A program made the position numbers and the translations under genes. The notes below the pieces were generated by a model. The model saw only the letters and a list, made by a program, of their open reading frames with translations. It was not told the origin of the DNA and made no database searches. A stretch of 38,663 nt of DNA from contig CACZPK010000141.1 of NCBI GenBank assembly GCA_902783035.1, forward strand, positions 1 through 38,663. Direction: 5' to 3'. Of the stretch, positions 7,598 to 16,326 are shown piece after piece. Positions within the stretch are counted from its first letter, which is position 1. Every line of letters starts with the position of its first letter. This stretch comes from Oscillospiraceae bacterium. Its GTDB lineage: Bacteria > Bacillota > Clostridia > Oscillospirales > Oscillospiraceae.

Positions 7598-10500
7598 ATG
7601 AAACAGCTCCACGCACGCGTTTCCTCCATTCTACTTGTGCTTGCGCTTCTGTGCAGCCTGTGCGTGCCCGCTCTGGCGGCAAACTCGGTTGCACCCTCGC
7701 TGGTCACACTCGACAAAACGGCGGCAACCGTCTATTTGCACGGCGGCACGCCGCTCCCCGTCCGTCTGACTTCTACCGTCCAGCCCGCGGATTTTGACGG
7801 CACCGTCACCTGGAACGTACCGGACGGCTCCAAGATCGTCATCGCCTCCACGGACAGCACCGGTGCGTCGGTCTCCGCCGCAGCGGACGCCGTTGCCGGC
7901 GAAAGCGCCCCGGTGACGGTCACAGCGACGACGGGCAGCGTCTCCAAGTCCGCTGTCTGCACGGTCACGGTTAAAAACGACGTGATCAAATCAAAGACCT
8001 TCGGCCCCTTCACCGTAGAGGTGGGCAAGACCACGCATGCCACGCCCTCCGTTGTGTGGGAAAGCGGTGTCACGGACAGCGTAGCCGCCGGATACTACGT
8101 CGACAACCCCGCGATTGCCGAGGTGGACAGTCAGGGCAACGTGACCGCGCATGCCAAGGGCAGCACGAAGATCCATACCACCGTCGGCGGGGAAACCCTG
8201 ACTGCCAATCTTCAGGTTGTGGGCATTGAGGGCATTTCGCTTGACCGCAACTCGCTGAGCATGTCGGTGGGCGACGCGCCTGTGGCGCTGGTCGCAACGG
8301 TCCGTCCCGCCGGCCTCAATTACACGCCGACCTTCACCACCAGCGACGCCTCGGTCGCTTCCGTATCCGCCGACGGCAAGGTGACGGCGCTGCGATCCGG
8401 TGCCGCGACCATCATCGCCAAGGTGGCGGACAGCAGCGGCACCGAATACACCGCCTCCTGCACCGTGAGCGTTGCCGCCGTGACGGGCGACGTCACCGAC
8501 ACCGCAAGCGCCGGCACCGATCTGTCCCTCAAGAAGATTTACACCGAGATCGCCGATCGCTACGCCAAGGCGGGCGGTTCCGGGAATCCCACCATTGCAT
8601 TCAATTCTGTCGGCAGCAGTTCCGTCGGTACGCTCTATACCACCTCGGCCAAGACGGTCGCCGTTGACAGCAGCTATTACGGCAGCCTTTCCCTCGTGGA
8701 GAGCATGGTTTTCGCGCCTGCCACATCCGGCCGTTATATCGTTACTTACACCGTCAGCAGCTCCGGCCGCGCGGCAGTGCTGACCGGTACCATCACCATT
8801 GAGGTGCAAAACGCGGTGAAGAACATCCAGATCGGTCTGGGTTCCGCCACCGAATACCTGTTCTCCGACGTTTCCTCCGGCGGTTCCACGGGTGTATCCA
8901 TTCTTACCGATGCGCTGGGCGCTTACGGCTCCCTCCGTTTCGGTTCCATCACCTCCGGCAGCAACGCCGGCACGCTCTACACCGGCATGAATAACGGGAG
9001 TTCCGTGGTGCGCAGCGGGACGGTGGTCAACAGCGGCGACGCTGCCCAGTTGTACTATGTGTCCTCCCGCAGCTCCGCTTTCCAGATCGAGTATTCCGCC
9101 TACAGCGGCGCCAATGCCACAGGCGTGCTGATCGCTACAGGCGTGCTGACGATCGGCACCGGCTCCGATTCTCTCAACCTCACGGTCACGCTGGACAGTG
9201 TGGACGCCTATCGTTTTGACCACAGCACGCGCCGCAGCTCCGACTCGGCAGACACCCTGCTGCACAACGCCATCGACGCCAATGTCGGCTCTTCGGCATG
9301 GAAGTACATCAAGTTTGACAACGCTGCATCCGTCAACACCTGCAACGGCACCCTTTACACGGATTCCACGCGCGTCTATGCCGTCAACGCCAACACCTTT
9401 GTCGCCTCGGCAGACATCGACGACCTCTATTTTGTCCCCTCCCAGTCCGGCACGTTTGAGATCGGCTACAGCGTATACGGCTCCGATCTCAGCGCCGCGT
9501 CGCTGGCAAGCGGCAAGCTGCGCATCGTCGCATCCAATCTCACCTCCGAAACCGCGGCGCTGTATTTCTCGCTGACGCCAAACGGCTCGCTGGTTTTTCA
9601 GGACAGCGATTTTGAAACGTGGTTCATCGAACAGCACAGCTCGCGCTATCATTTGGAGTATGTGCAGTTCAACAACATCTCGCGCAACTTCGGTTCCCTG
9701 TACGTGGGTGGCTCGCGCCTGAGCACGGGCAACGGTTACAATTTCTACGTTGCCGGATACTATGATTCCAGAAACTCCAATGCCCGTTACCTTGCCGACG
9801 TATCCTTCACCGCTCCTTCCTACGCGGGCTATCAGGAGATTTCCTTCACCTGCTACGGCCGCAACGGCAGCAACGGCGGCCTGCTCGCAAGCCACGGTAC
9901 CCTGCGCATCTATGTCACTGCCAACGCTGTTCCTGAGATCACCTATACCTTCGGTCGTGCGGGCGGCGCGCTGATGCTTCAGGAAAGTGATTTTGCCAAC
10001 GCCTATCGCACCGCGACGGCAAGCACCGCGACCTCGCCCGCGTTCTACATTCAGCTGATGGAGCTGCCCGACTACGGCACGCTTTACAGCAACTACAACG
10101 AAGCCACAGGCCGCGGCACGGAGCTGACCTCCTCCACGGTGGATCTCTATCCCTTCTATGTCAACGGCACCGCCGGCACGGACGCGGTATCCCGCCTCGC
10201 CTATGTTCCCGCTTCGCGCGGCACGGGCAGCTATTCCATCCGCTACATCGCCTTCTCGGCAGACGGCAATGAGCTTTACGCCGGCAAGGTCACCTTCCGC
10301 TACAGTGAAACGGTCTCCACCATTACCGTCACGGATGGCTACACCTTCCGCGCTGAAGATGTATGCGGCAACGCCAGCGCAAGCAGTGTTCTCTATGTTG
10401 TGTTTGATCAGCCGCTGCTTGGCAAGTTGTACCTCAACTACAGCAACGGCCGCGGCACGCCCATGCCGAACAGCACGAAGCTCTACGTTTCCGCCACGGT

Positions 10501-11203
10501 TCCCAGCGGCGGGTATCCGATCACCGCGCTGACCTACATTCCCCGCTCCGATATGGACGGCTCCATGCCGCTGGGTTTCACCGTCTATACCTCCTATCGT
10601 TCTTATGCGGACGAAATGACGCTCAAGGTTGAGAAGAAGTCTGCCTCCGCCACTTTCTCCGATATCACCGCCGCCAATGTAGGCACCTGGGCGGCGAACG
10701 CCGTCGACTTTGCCAGCAAGTGGGGCCTCGTGAACGGTACCGGCAACGGCCTGTTCTCTCCCAATGACACCATGCGCCGCTGCGACCTGGTTCTGATCCT
10801 CTACCGCAACGCCGGCAGCCCGACGGTCACCGGAACCATGCCCTATACCGACGTTCCCGCGGATGCCTACTACCGCAACAGCGCAATCTGGGCGGCAAAT
10901 ACCGGCATTATGACGGGCGTTGTCACGGGCAACACCTACAATCCCTCCGGCGCCATCACACGTCAGGATTTCACGCGCATCCTCTACAACTACACGGCGG
11001 CCATGGGCGGCACGCTCTCCGGCTCCGCCAACCTGAGCGTCTACACCGATGCCGGCAAGATTGCCTCCTATGCAAAGGACGCAATGGCCTGGGCGGTCAG
11101 CCGCGGATATATCAACGGTACGAGCGCCACTACGCTCTCCCCCGCAGATAAGGCGACCCGTGCGCAGATCGCCACGCTGCTTCATCGTTACCTGACGCTG
11201 TAA
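7598..11203 (+). CDS. Secreted SLH-anchored surface protein with Ig-like domains and six GTLY repeats
   Basis: A 1201-residue exported protein. Residues 1-28 are a Sec signal peptide ending in VPALAA. Three Ig-like modules follow to about residue 300; the third (from ~208, ISLDRNSLSMSVGD) is a clear bacterial Ig group 2 domain. Residues 307 to ~1015 hold six diverged copies of a repeat with a GTLY-type motif at residues 344, 458, 584, 699, 827 and 942. Most copies then have an aromatic YVP/FAP strand, an I-x-Y-T/S strand and a closing GxLxI strand. Residues ~1017-1201 are three SLH domains (FSDI, YTDVPADAYY, YTDAGKIASYAKDA), which normally bind pyruvylated wall polymer. The start at 7598 is fixed by GAGGTGG five bases upstream and by the signal peptide; the frame is open further upstream. 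The gene has its own promoter, leader hairpin and terminator. It could be an S-layer component or adhesin; the ligand is unknown. Confidence 0.88.
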   Translation: MKQLHARVSSILLVLALLCSLCVPALAANSVAPSLVTLDKTAATVYLHGGTPLPVRLTSTVQPADFDGTVTWNVPDGSKIVIASTDSTGASVSAAADAVAGESAPVTVTATTGSVSKSAVCTVTVKNDVIKSKTFGPFTVEVGKTTHATPSVVWESGVTDSVAAGYYVDNPAIAEVDSQGNVTAHAKGSTKIHTTVGGETLTANLQVVGIEGISLDRNSLSMSVGDAPVALVATVRPAGLNYTPTFTTSDASVASVSADGKVTALRSGAATIIAKVADSSGTEYTASCTVSVAAVTGDVTDTASAGTDLSLKKIYTEIADRYAKAGGSGNPTIAFNSVGSSSVGTLYTTSAKTVAVDSSYYGSLSLVESMVFAPATSGRYIVTYTVSSSGRAAVLTGTITIEVQNAVKNIQIGLGSATEYLFSDVSSGGSTGVSILTDALGAYGSLRFGSITSGSNAGTLYTGMNNGSSVVRSGTVVNSGDAAQLYYVSSRSSAFQIEYSAYSGANATGVLIATGVLTIGTGSDSLNLTVTLDSVDAYRFDHSTRRSSDSADTLLHNAIDANVGSSAWKYIKFDNAASVNTCNGTLYTDSTRVYAVNANTFVASADIDDLYFVPSQSGTFEIGYSVYGSDLSAASLASGKLRIVASNLTSETAALYFSLTPNGSLVFQDSDFETWFIEQHSSRYHLEYVQFNNISRNFGSLYVGGSRLSTGNGYNFYVAGYYDSRNSNARYLADVSFTAPSYAGYQEISFTCYGRNGSNGGLLASHGTLRIYVTANAVPEITYTFGRAGGALMLQESDFANAYRTATASTATSPAFYIQLMELPDYGTLYSNYNEATGRGTELTSSTVDLYPFYVNGTAGTDAVSRLAYVPASRGTGSYSIRYIAFSADGNELYAGKVTFRYSETVSTITVTDGYTFRAEDVCGNASASSVLYVVFDQPLLGKLYLNYSNGRGTPMPNSTKLYVSATVPSGGYPITALTYIPRSDMDGSMPLGFTVYTSYRSYADEMTLKVEKKSASATFSDITAANVGTWAANAVDFASKWGLVNGTGNGLFSPNDTMRRCDLVLILYRNAGSPTVTGTMPYTDVPADAYYRNSAIWAANTGIMTGVVTGNTYNPSGAITRQDFTRILYNYTAAMGGTLSGSANLSVYTDAGKIASYAKDAMAWAVSRGYINGTSATTLSPADKATRAQIATLLHRYLTL
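8516..10640 (+). repeat. Six tandem protein repeats of ~115-128 residues
   Basis: The repeats are diverged at DNA level and visible in translation. The key motif is GTLY (copies 1, 2, 3 and 5), GSLY (4) or GKLY (6), at 8627, 8969, 9347, 9692, 10076 and 10421. Distances between motifs are 114, 126, 115, 128 and 115 residues. After the motif come a Y/F-x-P strand, a tyrosine-containing beta strand and a closing G-x-L-x-I strand. The pattern recalls the GTL...Y-P...G...F-x-Y-x-V layout of cadherin-like/tandem-95 bacterial repeats, but the match is weak. Confidence 0.75.
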
Positions 11204-11226
11204 GCGCATCGCACCGCTCTTTTCAC

Positions 11227-11259
11227 CCTCCGGTCCCGAACGGGACCGGAGGATTTTTT
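11227..11259 (+). terminator. Rho-independent terminator of the surface-protein gene
   Basis: A 12-bp perfect stem (CCTCCGGTCCCG / CGGGACCGGAGG) with a two-base AA tip, followed by ATTTTTT, 23 bases after the stop codon. Confidence 0.93.
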
Positions 11260-11261
11260 CC

Positions 11262-11290
11262 TTGCTACCGCAGGGCTTTTGTGTTAAATT
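11262..11290 (+). promoter_or_regulatory. Sigma-A-type promoter for miaB
   Basis: TTGCTA, 17 bases, then TAAATT, immediately behind the terminator of the previous gene and 38 bases before the miaB start. Confidence 0.6.
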
Positions 11291-11314
11291 GTATAAGTTA
11301 TAAATTGTGCATTT

Positions 11315-11320
11315 GGAGGA
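11315..11320 (+). promoter_or_regulatory. Ribosome-binding site that fixes the miaB start
   Basis: GGAGGA lies seven bases before the TTG at 11328. A longer frame from GTG at 11307 would place this site inside the coding sequence, so the TTG is preferred. Confidence 0.75.
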
Positions 11321-11327
11321 CAACCGT

Positions 11328-12737
11328 TTGGAACGCAAGGAAGTGCTGGTAAGCGCAGAGGAGCTTGCACAGCAAAAGAAATATATACAAAAGATCCGCG
11401 CCATTACCGACACGCTGCGGCGTGCGCCGCTTGCTCTGGTGGACACCTTTGGCTGCCAGCAGAACGTGGCGGACGGGGAAGTGCTTGCCGGCATGCTGCG
11501 GGAAATGGGTTTTGAGCCGACGGACGACCCGCTTGCCGCCGACGTGGTGCTGCTCAACACCTGCGCCATCCGCGAACATGCGGAAAAGCGTGTGTTCGGC
11601 ACGCTCGGCGAGCTGACGCACGCCAAAGAGGCAAACCCGGAACAGGTCATCGTGCTCTGCGGCTGCATGGCACAGCAAAAACGCATTGCGGACAAGGTGA
11701 AGGAATCCTACCGCCACGTCGACCTTGTGCTCGGCCCACAGGCTGAGTGGCGGCTGCCGGAGCTGCTTTACGGCGTGCTGACGACCCACAAACGCGCGTT
11801 TTCCATCGACGACGAACACGGTCGGATCGCCGAGGGTCTGCCTGTCCGGCGCGACGGCACGGTGCGCGCCTGGGTAAGCATCATGTACGGGTGCAACAAT
11901 TTCTGCTCTTACTGCATTGTCCCCTATGTCCGTGGACGTGAGCGCTCCCGTGACCCGGAAAAGATCATCGCGGAGTGCCGCGAACTGGTCGAGGCCGGAT
12001 ATAAGGAGATTTACCTGTTGGGTCAAAACGTCAACAGCTACGGCAATGACCTTCCGATCGACTACGATTTTGCCGATCTGCTCTCCGCCGTTGATGCAAT
12101 TCCCGGTGACTTTTGGCTGCGCTTCATGTCGAGCCAGCCCAAGGATGCAACGCCGAAGCTCTTCGATACGATGGCGCGCTGCACCCATGTTGCAAAGAAT
12201 CTGCACCTGCCCGTCCAGAGCGGCAACGACCGTGTGCTCAAGGCGATGCACCGCCCCTATACGCGCGCAGGCTATCTGGAGCTGATCAACTACGCCCGCA
12301 AGGTCATGCCTGATCTCGTGCTGACCAGTGACGTCATCATCGGTTTTCCGGGCGAAACCGAGGCAGAAGCAATGGACACGGTCTCCCTTGTGCGGGAGGT
12401 CAAATTCGACGCGCTGTTCACCTTCATCTTCTCCCCGCGTCCCGGCACGCCGGCCGCGGAAATGGACGATCCCGTACCCCGCGCGGAAAAGCAGAAGTGG
12501 TTTGATCGTCTGCTGGACGTCCAGAACGCCTACAGCGCGGAAAAACACGCCTCTTACGTCGGCAAAACGCTCCGCGTCCTTGTGGACGGCGAAAGCGACG
12601 ATGCCGACTACCCCCTTTCCGGACGTACGGAAGGCAACCGCCTCGTCCGCATGAAAGGCGATCCCGCGTGCATCGGCTCCTTTGCCGAGGTTCGCATCAC
12701 AGACGCCAACACTTGGGCGCTCTACGGTGAGTTGTAA
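11328..12737 (+). CDS. miaB: tRNA-2-methylthio-N6-dimethylallyladenosine synthase MiaB
   Basis: A 469-residue radical-SAM methylthiotransferase that adds the methylthio group to i6A37 in tRNA. The N-terminal UPF0004 domain carries the three cysteines of the second Fe-S cluster (TFGCQQN, LNTCAIRE, VLCGCMAQ). The radical-SAM triad is in MYGCNNFCSYCIVPYVRGRE, and LPVQSGNDRVLKAMHR and a C-terminal TRAM domain complete the protein. Family length is normal. Translation probably starts at TTG 11328. It opens a long co-directional run that also contains miaA, whose product makes the i6A substrate of MiaB, so both steps of this modification are encoded within 9 kb. Confidence 0.96.
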   Translation: MERKEVLVSAEELAQQKKYIQKIRAITDTLRRAPLALVDTFGCQQNVADGEVLAGMLREMGFEPTDDPLAADVVLLNTCAIREHAEKRVFGTLGELTHAKEANPEQVIVLCGCMAQQKRIADKVKESYRHVDLVLGPQAEWRLPELLYGVLTTHKRAFSIDDEHGRIAEGLPVRRDGTVRAWVSIMYGCNNFCSYCIVPYVRGRERSRDPEKIIAECRELVEAGYKEIYLLGQNVNSYGNDLPIDYDFADLLSAVDAIPGDFWLRFMSSQPKDATPKLFDTMARCTHVAKNLHLPVQSGNDRVLKAMHRPYTRAGYLELINYARKVMPDLVLTSDVIIGFPGETEAEAMDTVSLVREVKFDALFTFIFSPRPGTPAAEMDDPVPRAEKQKWFDRLLDVQNAYSAEKHASYVGKTLRVLVDGESDDADYPLSGRTEGNRLVRMKGDPACIGSFAEVRITDANTWALYGEL

Positions 12738-12756
12738 TATTTTGCCGGAATATTAC
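12734..12756 (+). other. AT-rich inverted repeat over the miaB stop codon
   Basis: GTAATATT and AATATTAC are perfect 8-base arms around TTGCCGG, and the first arm contains the miaB stop codon. It is followed by ATTTTGTAT, so it could be a weak terminator or an mRNA-processing or protein-binding site. It lies 22 bases before the next start. Confidence 0.4.
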
Positions 12757-12778
12757 ATTTTGTATCGGAGGCTTTGCC

Positions 12779-13606
12779 ATGAAAATCACCGTCCTGCTGG
12801 AAAATAGCGTTTGCCGCAACGATATAAAGTGTGCGCACGGCCTTTCCATGCACATTGCGACACAATCGCACAGCATCCTGTTCGATATGGGACCAAATGC
12901 GATGTTTCTGGAAAATGCCGAGCGGCTCGGCGTCGACGTCCGTGCGATAGACTTAGCGTTCCTTTCCCACGCACATGACGACCACAGCGGCGGACTGGAT
13001 CTGTTCTGCCGTCGCAACGAGCAAGCCCCAGTCTATCTGCAAAAGGGCGCCTGGGGCGCCTATTACGTCGTAACACCGCAAAAGTGCGCCTACATCGGAC
13101 TGGACAAGGTACTGCGAAAGTATGAAAGCCGGTTCCGCCTCATGGACGGCGTCACGGAGATCGCGCCCGGTTTGACGCTCTTCTCCGGCGGCATGGGACG
13201 CGATTACTGGTCACACGCCAACGACACGCTGCGCGAAAAGATCGGCGAAGATTTCCCGCCCGACGCCTTCCGGCACGAGCAGAATCTGCTCATCACCGAA
13301 AACGGCAAAACGGCGCTCTTTGGCGGCTGCGCGCACAACGGCGTCGTCAACATCCTGCGCCGCGCGGAGGAAATCCTCGGCCGCGCGCCCGACGCGGTCT
13401 TTGCGGGTTTCCACCTTTATAATCCCTCGCTGGCTCAGACGCAGCCGCGCGAGTTGATCGAAGCAATCGCCTCGGAACTGAAGGAGCGTAAAGGCACAAC
13501 GTTTTACACCGGCCACTGCACAGGGCAAGAGGCGTTCGCCATTCTGCGGGAAACGCTGGGTGAGCAAATACAGTACATGTCCGGCGGCAGCATATTTGAA
13601 ATCTGA
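12779..13606 (+). CDS. Metallo-beta-lactamase-fold hydrolase (MJ0301-like)
   Basis: A 275-residue metallo-beta-lactamase-fold enzyme. The metal-binding motif is complete, H64-A-H66-D-D68-H69. Later histidines are in GGCAHNGVVN, FAGFHLYNP and FYTGHCTGQEAF. The CAHNG and TGHCTG blocks are typical of the subgroup often named 7,8-dihydropterin-6-methyl-4-(ribofuranosyl)-aminobenzene-5'-phosphate synthase-like, for which the true reaction in bacteria is usually unknown. There is no signal peptide, so it is cytoplasmic. The ATG start has GGAGG eight bases upstream. It lies between miaB and mutS in the same direction, with 41 bases before it and 88 after it. I would not assign a substrate. Confidence 0.82.
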   Translation: MKITVLLENSVCRNDIKCAHGLSMHIATQSHSILFDMGPNAMFLENAERLGVDVRAIDLAFLSHAHDDHSGGLDLFCRRNEQAPVYLQKGAWGAYYVVTPQKCAYIGLDKVLRKYESRFRLMDGVTEIAPGLTLFSGGMGRDYWSHANDTLREKIGEDFPPDAFRHEQNLLITENGKTALFGGCAHNGVVNILRRAEEILGRAPDAVFAGFHLYNPSLAQTQPRELIEAIASELKERKGTTFYTGHCTGQEAFAILRETLGEQIQYMSGGSIFEI

Positions 13607-13639
13607 GACGGCGTGATGCGCTTTGTGCGGCACGCGGAA

Positions 13640-13666
13640 TTTCAAATCAATCCTTTTGATCTGAAA
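13640..13666 (+). other. Imperfect inverted repeat upstream of mutS
   Basis: TTTCAaATCAA and TTGATcTGAAA are 11-base arms with one mismatched pair around a five-base centre, 28 bases before the mutS start. There is no U-tract. It could be an operator or an RNA hairpin; no regulator is known. Confidence 0.35.
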
Positions 13667-13694
13667 ACAGTATGAGAGAAAGAGAGACACAGCG

Positions 13695-16313
13695 ATGGCG
13701 GAAATCACCCCCATGATGCAACAGTACCTTGCGATCAAGGAACAGCACAAGGATGAGATTTTATTCTTCCGCCTCGGCGACTTCTACGAGATGTTCGACG
13801 AGGACGCTCTCACCGCATCCCGCGAGTTGGACCTGACCCTCACCACCCGCGACCGCGGCAAGGCGAAGGAGGACCAGACGCCCATGTGCGGCGTTCCCTA
13901 CCACTCCAGCGACGGATACATCGCCCGTCTGATCGCTAAGGGATATAAGGTCGCCATCTGCGAGCAGACCGAAGACCCCGCGCTTGCCAAGGGCTTGGTC
14001 AAGCGCGACATCATCCGCGTCGTCACGCCCGGCACTGTTATCGACAGCCAGAGCCTCGACGCGAACCGCGGCAACTTCCTTGCAGGCGTGTTCCTCGACA
14101 CACAAAACGCAGATAATGATCCCGGCGGTGCGCGCGCGGGCGTCGCCTTCTGTGATATGTCCACCGGTCACACACATGTCACGGCCTTTTCCGGTCCGGA
14201 CTGCCGTGAGCATTTGATGAACGAGCTGGTGCGCTTTACCCCAGCCGAAGCCGTGCTCAATGCCGGCGCATATCAGGATGCCGCCATTTTCGACCTGCTG
14301 CGGCAAAAACTGAACTGCGCCGCCGAAAACGCTGACAAGCGTTTTGACTTGCGGGATGCTGAAAAATCCGTGCTGGCACAATATGGCGAGGACGCATTTG
14401 CCAATCTCCCCCGCAACAACCCCGCCGCAACGCTGGCGCTGGGCGGTCTGCTTTCCTATCTGCACGAAACGCAAAAGACCGACCTTGCTTACATCAACCA
14501 TCTGGAATACTATGAGCTGGGCCGTTTCATGGAGCTGGATCTGGCCGCACGCCGCAATCTGGAACTGACCGAGACGATGCGCGGCAAGGAAAAACGCGGG
14601 AGCCTGCTTTGGGTTCTGGACAAAACCAAGACCGCCATGGGTGCGCGCTGCCTGCGCTCCTGTCTGGAACGGCCGCTACGCGACGCGGCGGAGATCAACC
14701 GCCGCCTTTCGGCGGTCGAAGCGCTGGTCAAACTGACCATGGCGCGCGAAGAGCTGACCCTTGCCATGACCGGCATTGCGGATATGGAGCGTCTGATCGG
14801 CCGCATTGTTTACGGCAACGCAGGCGGGCGGGATTTTGTCTCCCTGCGCGCCTCCATCGAAAAGCTCGGCGCGGTCAAGGAACAGCTTAAGCCGTTTACT
14901 AATAGTAAACTTTCTGAGATTTATAACAATTTGGATATCCTCGAAGACGTCGCGTCACAGATCCATGATACGCTTTGCGACGAACCGCCGTTCTCCGTGC
15001 GCGAGGGCGGCTTTATCCGCGACGGCTTTAACGCCGAGGTCGACCGGCTGCGCGAGATACATGACGGCGGCAAGAACCTGATCCCCGCCATCGTGGAGCG
15101 TGAAAAGGAGCGCACGGGCATCCGCACGCTGCGCATCGGCTACAACAAGGTCTTCGGCTACTACATCGAAGTGTCGAACTCATTCAAGGATCAGGTGCCG
15201 GAGGATTACATCCGCAAACAGACGCTGGTCAACGGCGAGCGTTTTGTCACACAGGAACTGAAAGATCTGGAGCAGGATATTCTGACCTCCGGCGACCGGC
15301 TCAACGCGCTGGAATACGAACTGTTCACCGCGCTGCGCGACAGTGTCGCCGCCGAGGCGGAGCGCATCCAGCGGACCGCTGCCGCCCTTGCGGAGCTGGA
15401 TACGCTCTGCTCGTTCGCAACGGTGGCGGTAAAGAACAACTACTGCTGCCCGAGCGTGGACGACAGCGGCGTCATCGAAATCCATGACGGGCGCCACCCG
15501 GTTGTGGAGCGGGTGCTGAAGGACAGCCTTTTCGTGCCGAACGACACCTATATGGGCGAAAAGGAAAACCGCGTCGCCATCATCACGGGGCCGAATATGG
15601 CAGGCAAGTCCACCTACATGCGGCAGGTCGCGCTCATCACGCTCATGGCACAGATCGGTTCGTTCGTCCCGGCAAAAAGCGCACATATCGGCGTGGTCGA
15701 CCGCATCTTCACCCGCATCGGCGCAAGTGACGACCTTGCCGGTGGCCAGTCCACATTCATGGTGGAGATGAGCGAGGTAGCGGAGATCATGCGCCGTGCG
15801 ACGTCCCGCTCCCTGCTGATTCTTGACGAGATCGGACGCGGCACGTCCACCTTCGACGGCATGAGCATCGCGCGTGCCGTGCTGGAGCACTGTGCCTCGG
15901 CGCGCAAACTGGGTGCAAAAACGCTTTTTGCCACGCATTATCATGAGCTGACGGAGCTGGAAGACACGCTTCCCGGCGTCAAGAACTACAACATTTCCAT
16001 CAAAAAGCGCGGCGATGAGCTGATCTTTCTGCGCAAGATCGTCCCCGGCGGTGCGGACCGCAGCTACGGCATCGAGGTCGCCACGCTGGCGGGTTTGCCA
16101 AAGGAAGTCGTCAGCCGCGCAAAGACGATCCTGGCGGAGCTGGAACGCGGCAAGGGCTACGAAGTCGCGCCGCGGCATGATGAGGATCAGATCAGCATGA
16201 CCGCCATCGGTGAAGCGGAAGTGCTTGACAGCCTGCGACGCGCCCAGCCTGAGACGATGACGCCCATCGAGGCCATGCAGCTTTTGTACGAATTGAAGCA
16301 GAAACTGAACTGA
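13695..16313 (+). CDS. mutS: DNA mismatch repair ATPase MutS
   Basis: An 872-residue MutS that recognises base mismatches and small loops and then recruits MutL. The mismatch-wedge motif is FFRLGDFYEMF near the N-terminus. The connector and lever domains follow, then the ATPase core with Walker A GPNMAGKSTYM (about 632-642), Walker B and signature LILDEIGRGTSTFDG (~707-721), and the ATHYHEL switch. The C-terminal tail has the expected helix-turn-helix. Length and all active-site residues are normal. The ATG start has only a weak GA-rich ribosome site (GAGAGAAAGAGAGA). It stands three genes ahead of hfq and is separated from mutL by a small membrane-protein gene. Confidence 0.97.
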   Translation: MAEITPMMQQYLAIKEQHKDEILFFRLGDFYEMFDEDALTASRELDLTLTTRDRGKAKEDQTPMCGVPYHSSDGYIARLIAKGYKVAICEQTEDPALAKGLVKRDIIRVVTPGTVIDSQSLDANRGNFLAGVFLDTQNADNDPGGARAGVAFCDMSTGHTHVTAFSGPDCREHLMNELVRFTPAEAVLNAGAYQDAAIFDLLRQKLNCAAENADKRFDLRDAEKSVLAQYGEDAFANLPRNNPAATLALGGLLSYLHETQKTDLAYINHLEYYELGRFMELDLAARRNLELTETMRGKEKRGSLLWVLDKTKTAMGARCLRSCLERPLRDAAEINRRLSAVEALVKLTMAREELTLAMTGIADMERLIGRIVYGNAGGRDFVSLRASIEKLGAVKEQLKPFTNSKLSEIYNNLDILEDVASQIHDTLCDEPPFSVREGGFIRDGFNAEVDRLREIHDGGKNLIPAIVEREKERTGIRTLRIGYNKVFGYYIEVSNSFKDQVPEDYIRKQTLVNGERFVTQELKDLEQDILTSGDRLNALEYELFTALRDSVAAEAERIQRTAAALAELDTLCSFATVAVKNNYCCPSVDDSGVIEIHDGRHPVVERVLKDSLFVPNDTYMGEKENRVAIITGPNMAGKSTYMRQVALITLMAQIGSFVPAKSAHIGVVDRIFTRIGASDDLAGGQSTFMVEMSEVAEIMRRATSRSLLILDEIGRGTSTFDGMSIARAVLEHCASARKLGAKTLFATHYHELTELEDTLPGVKNYNISIKKRGDELIFLRKIVPGGADRSYGIEVATLAGLPKEVVSRAKTILAELERGKGYEVAPRHDEDQISMTAIGEAEVLDSLRRAQPETMTPIEAMQLLYELKQKLN

Positions 16314-16319
16314 AGGAGG
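16313..16319 (+). promoter_or_regulatory. Ribosome-binding site overlapping the mutS stop
   Basis: AAGGAGG overlaps the last base of the mutS TGA. It is one base from GTG 16321 but seven from GTG 16327, which makes the second GTG the likely start of the next gene. Confidence 0.7.
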
Positions 16320-16326
16320 TGTGCCT

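Noticed and set aside
7991-11695. Open frame of 1234 codons on the minus strand opposite the surface-protein gene and the start of miaB
   Set aside because: It lies entirely over two well-supported genes, has Gly/Ala/Val-rich sequence with no domain, no ribosome site at its start, and follows from high third-position GC leaving few stops.
11298-12548. Open frame of 416 codons on the minus strand opposite miaB
   Set aside because: miaB carries all catalytic cysteines in the plus frame; the reverse frame is a shadow.
14894-14910. Perfect palindrome GTTTACT-AAT-AGTAAAC in an AT-rich patch inside mutS
   Set aside because: It encodes ordinary residues of the MutS core in frame, is short, and nothing around it suggests a site or insertion; most likely chance.
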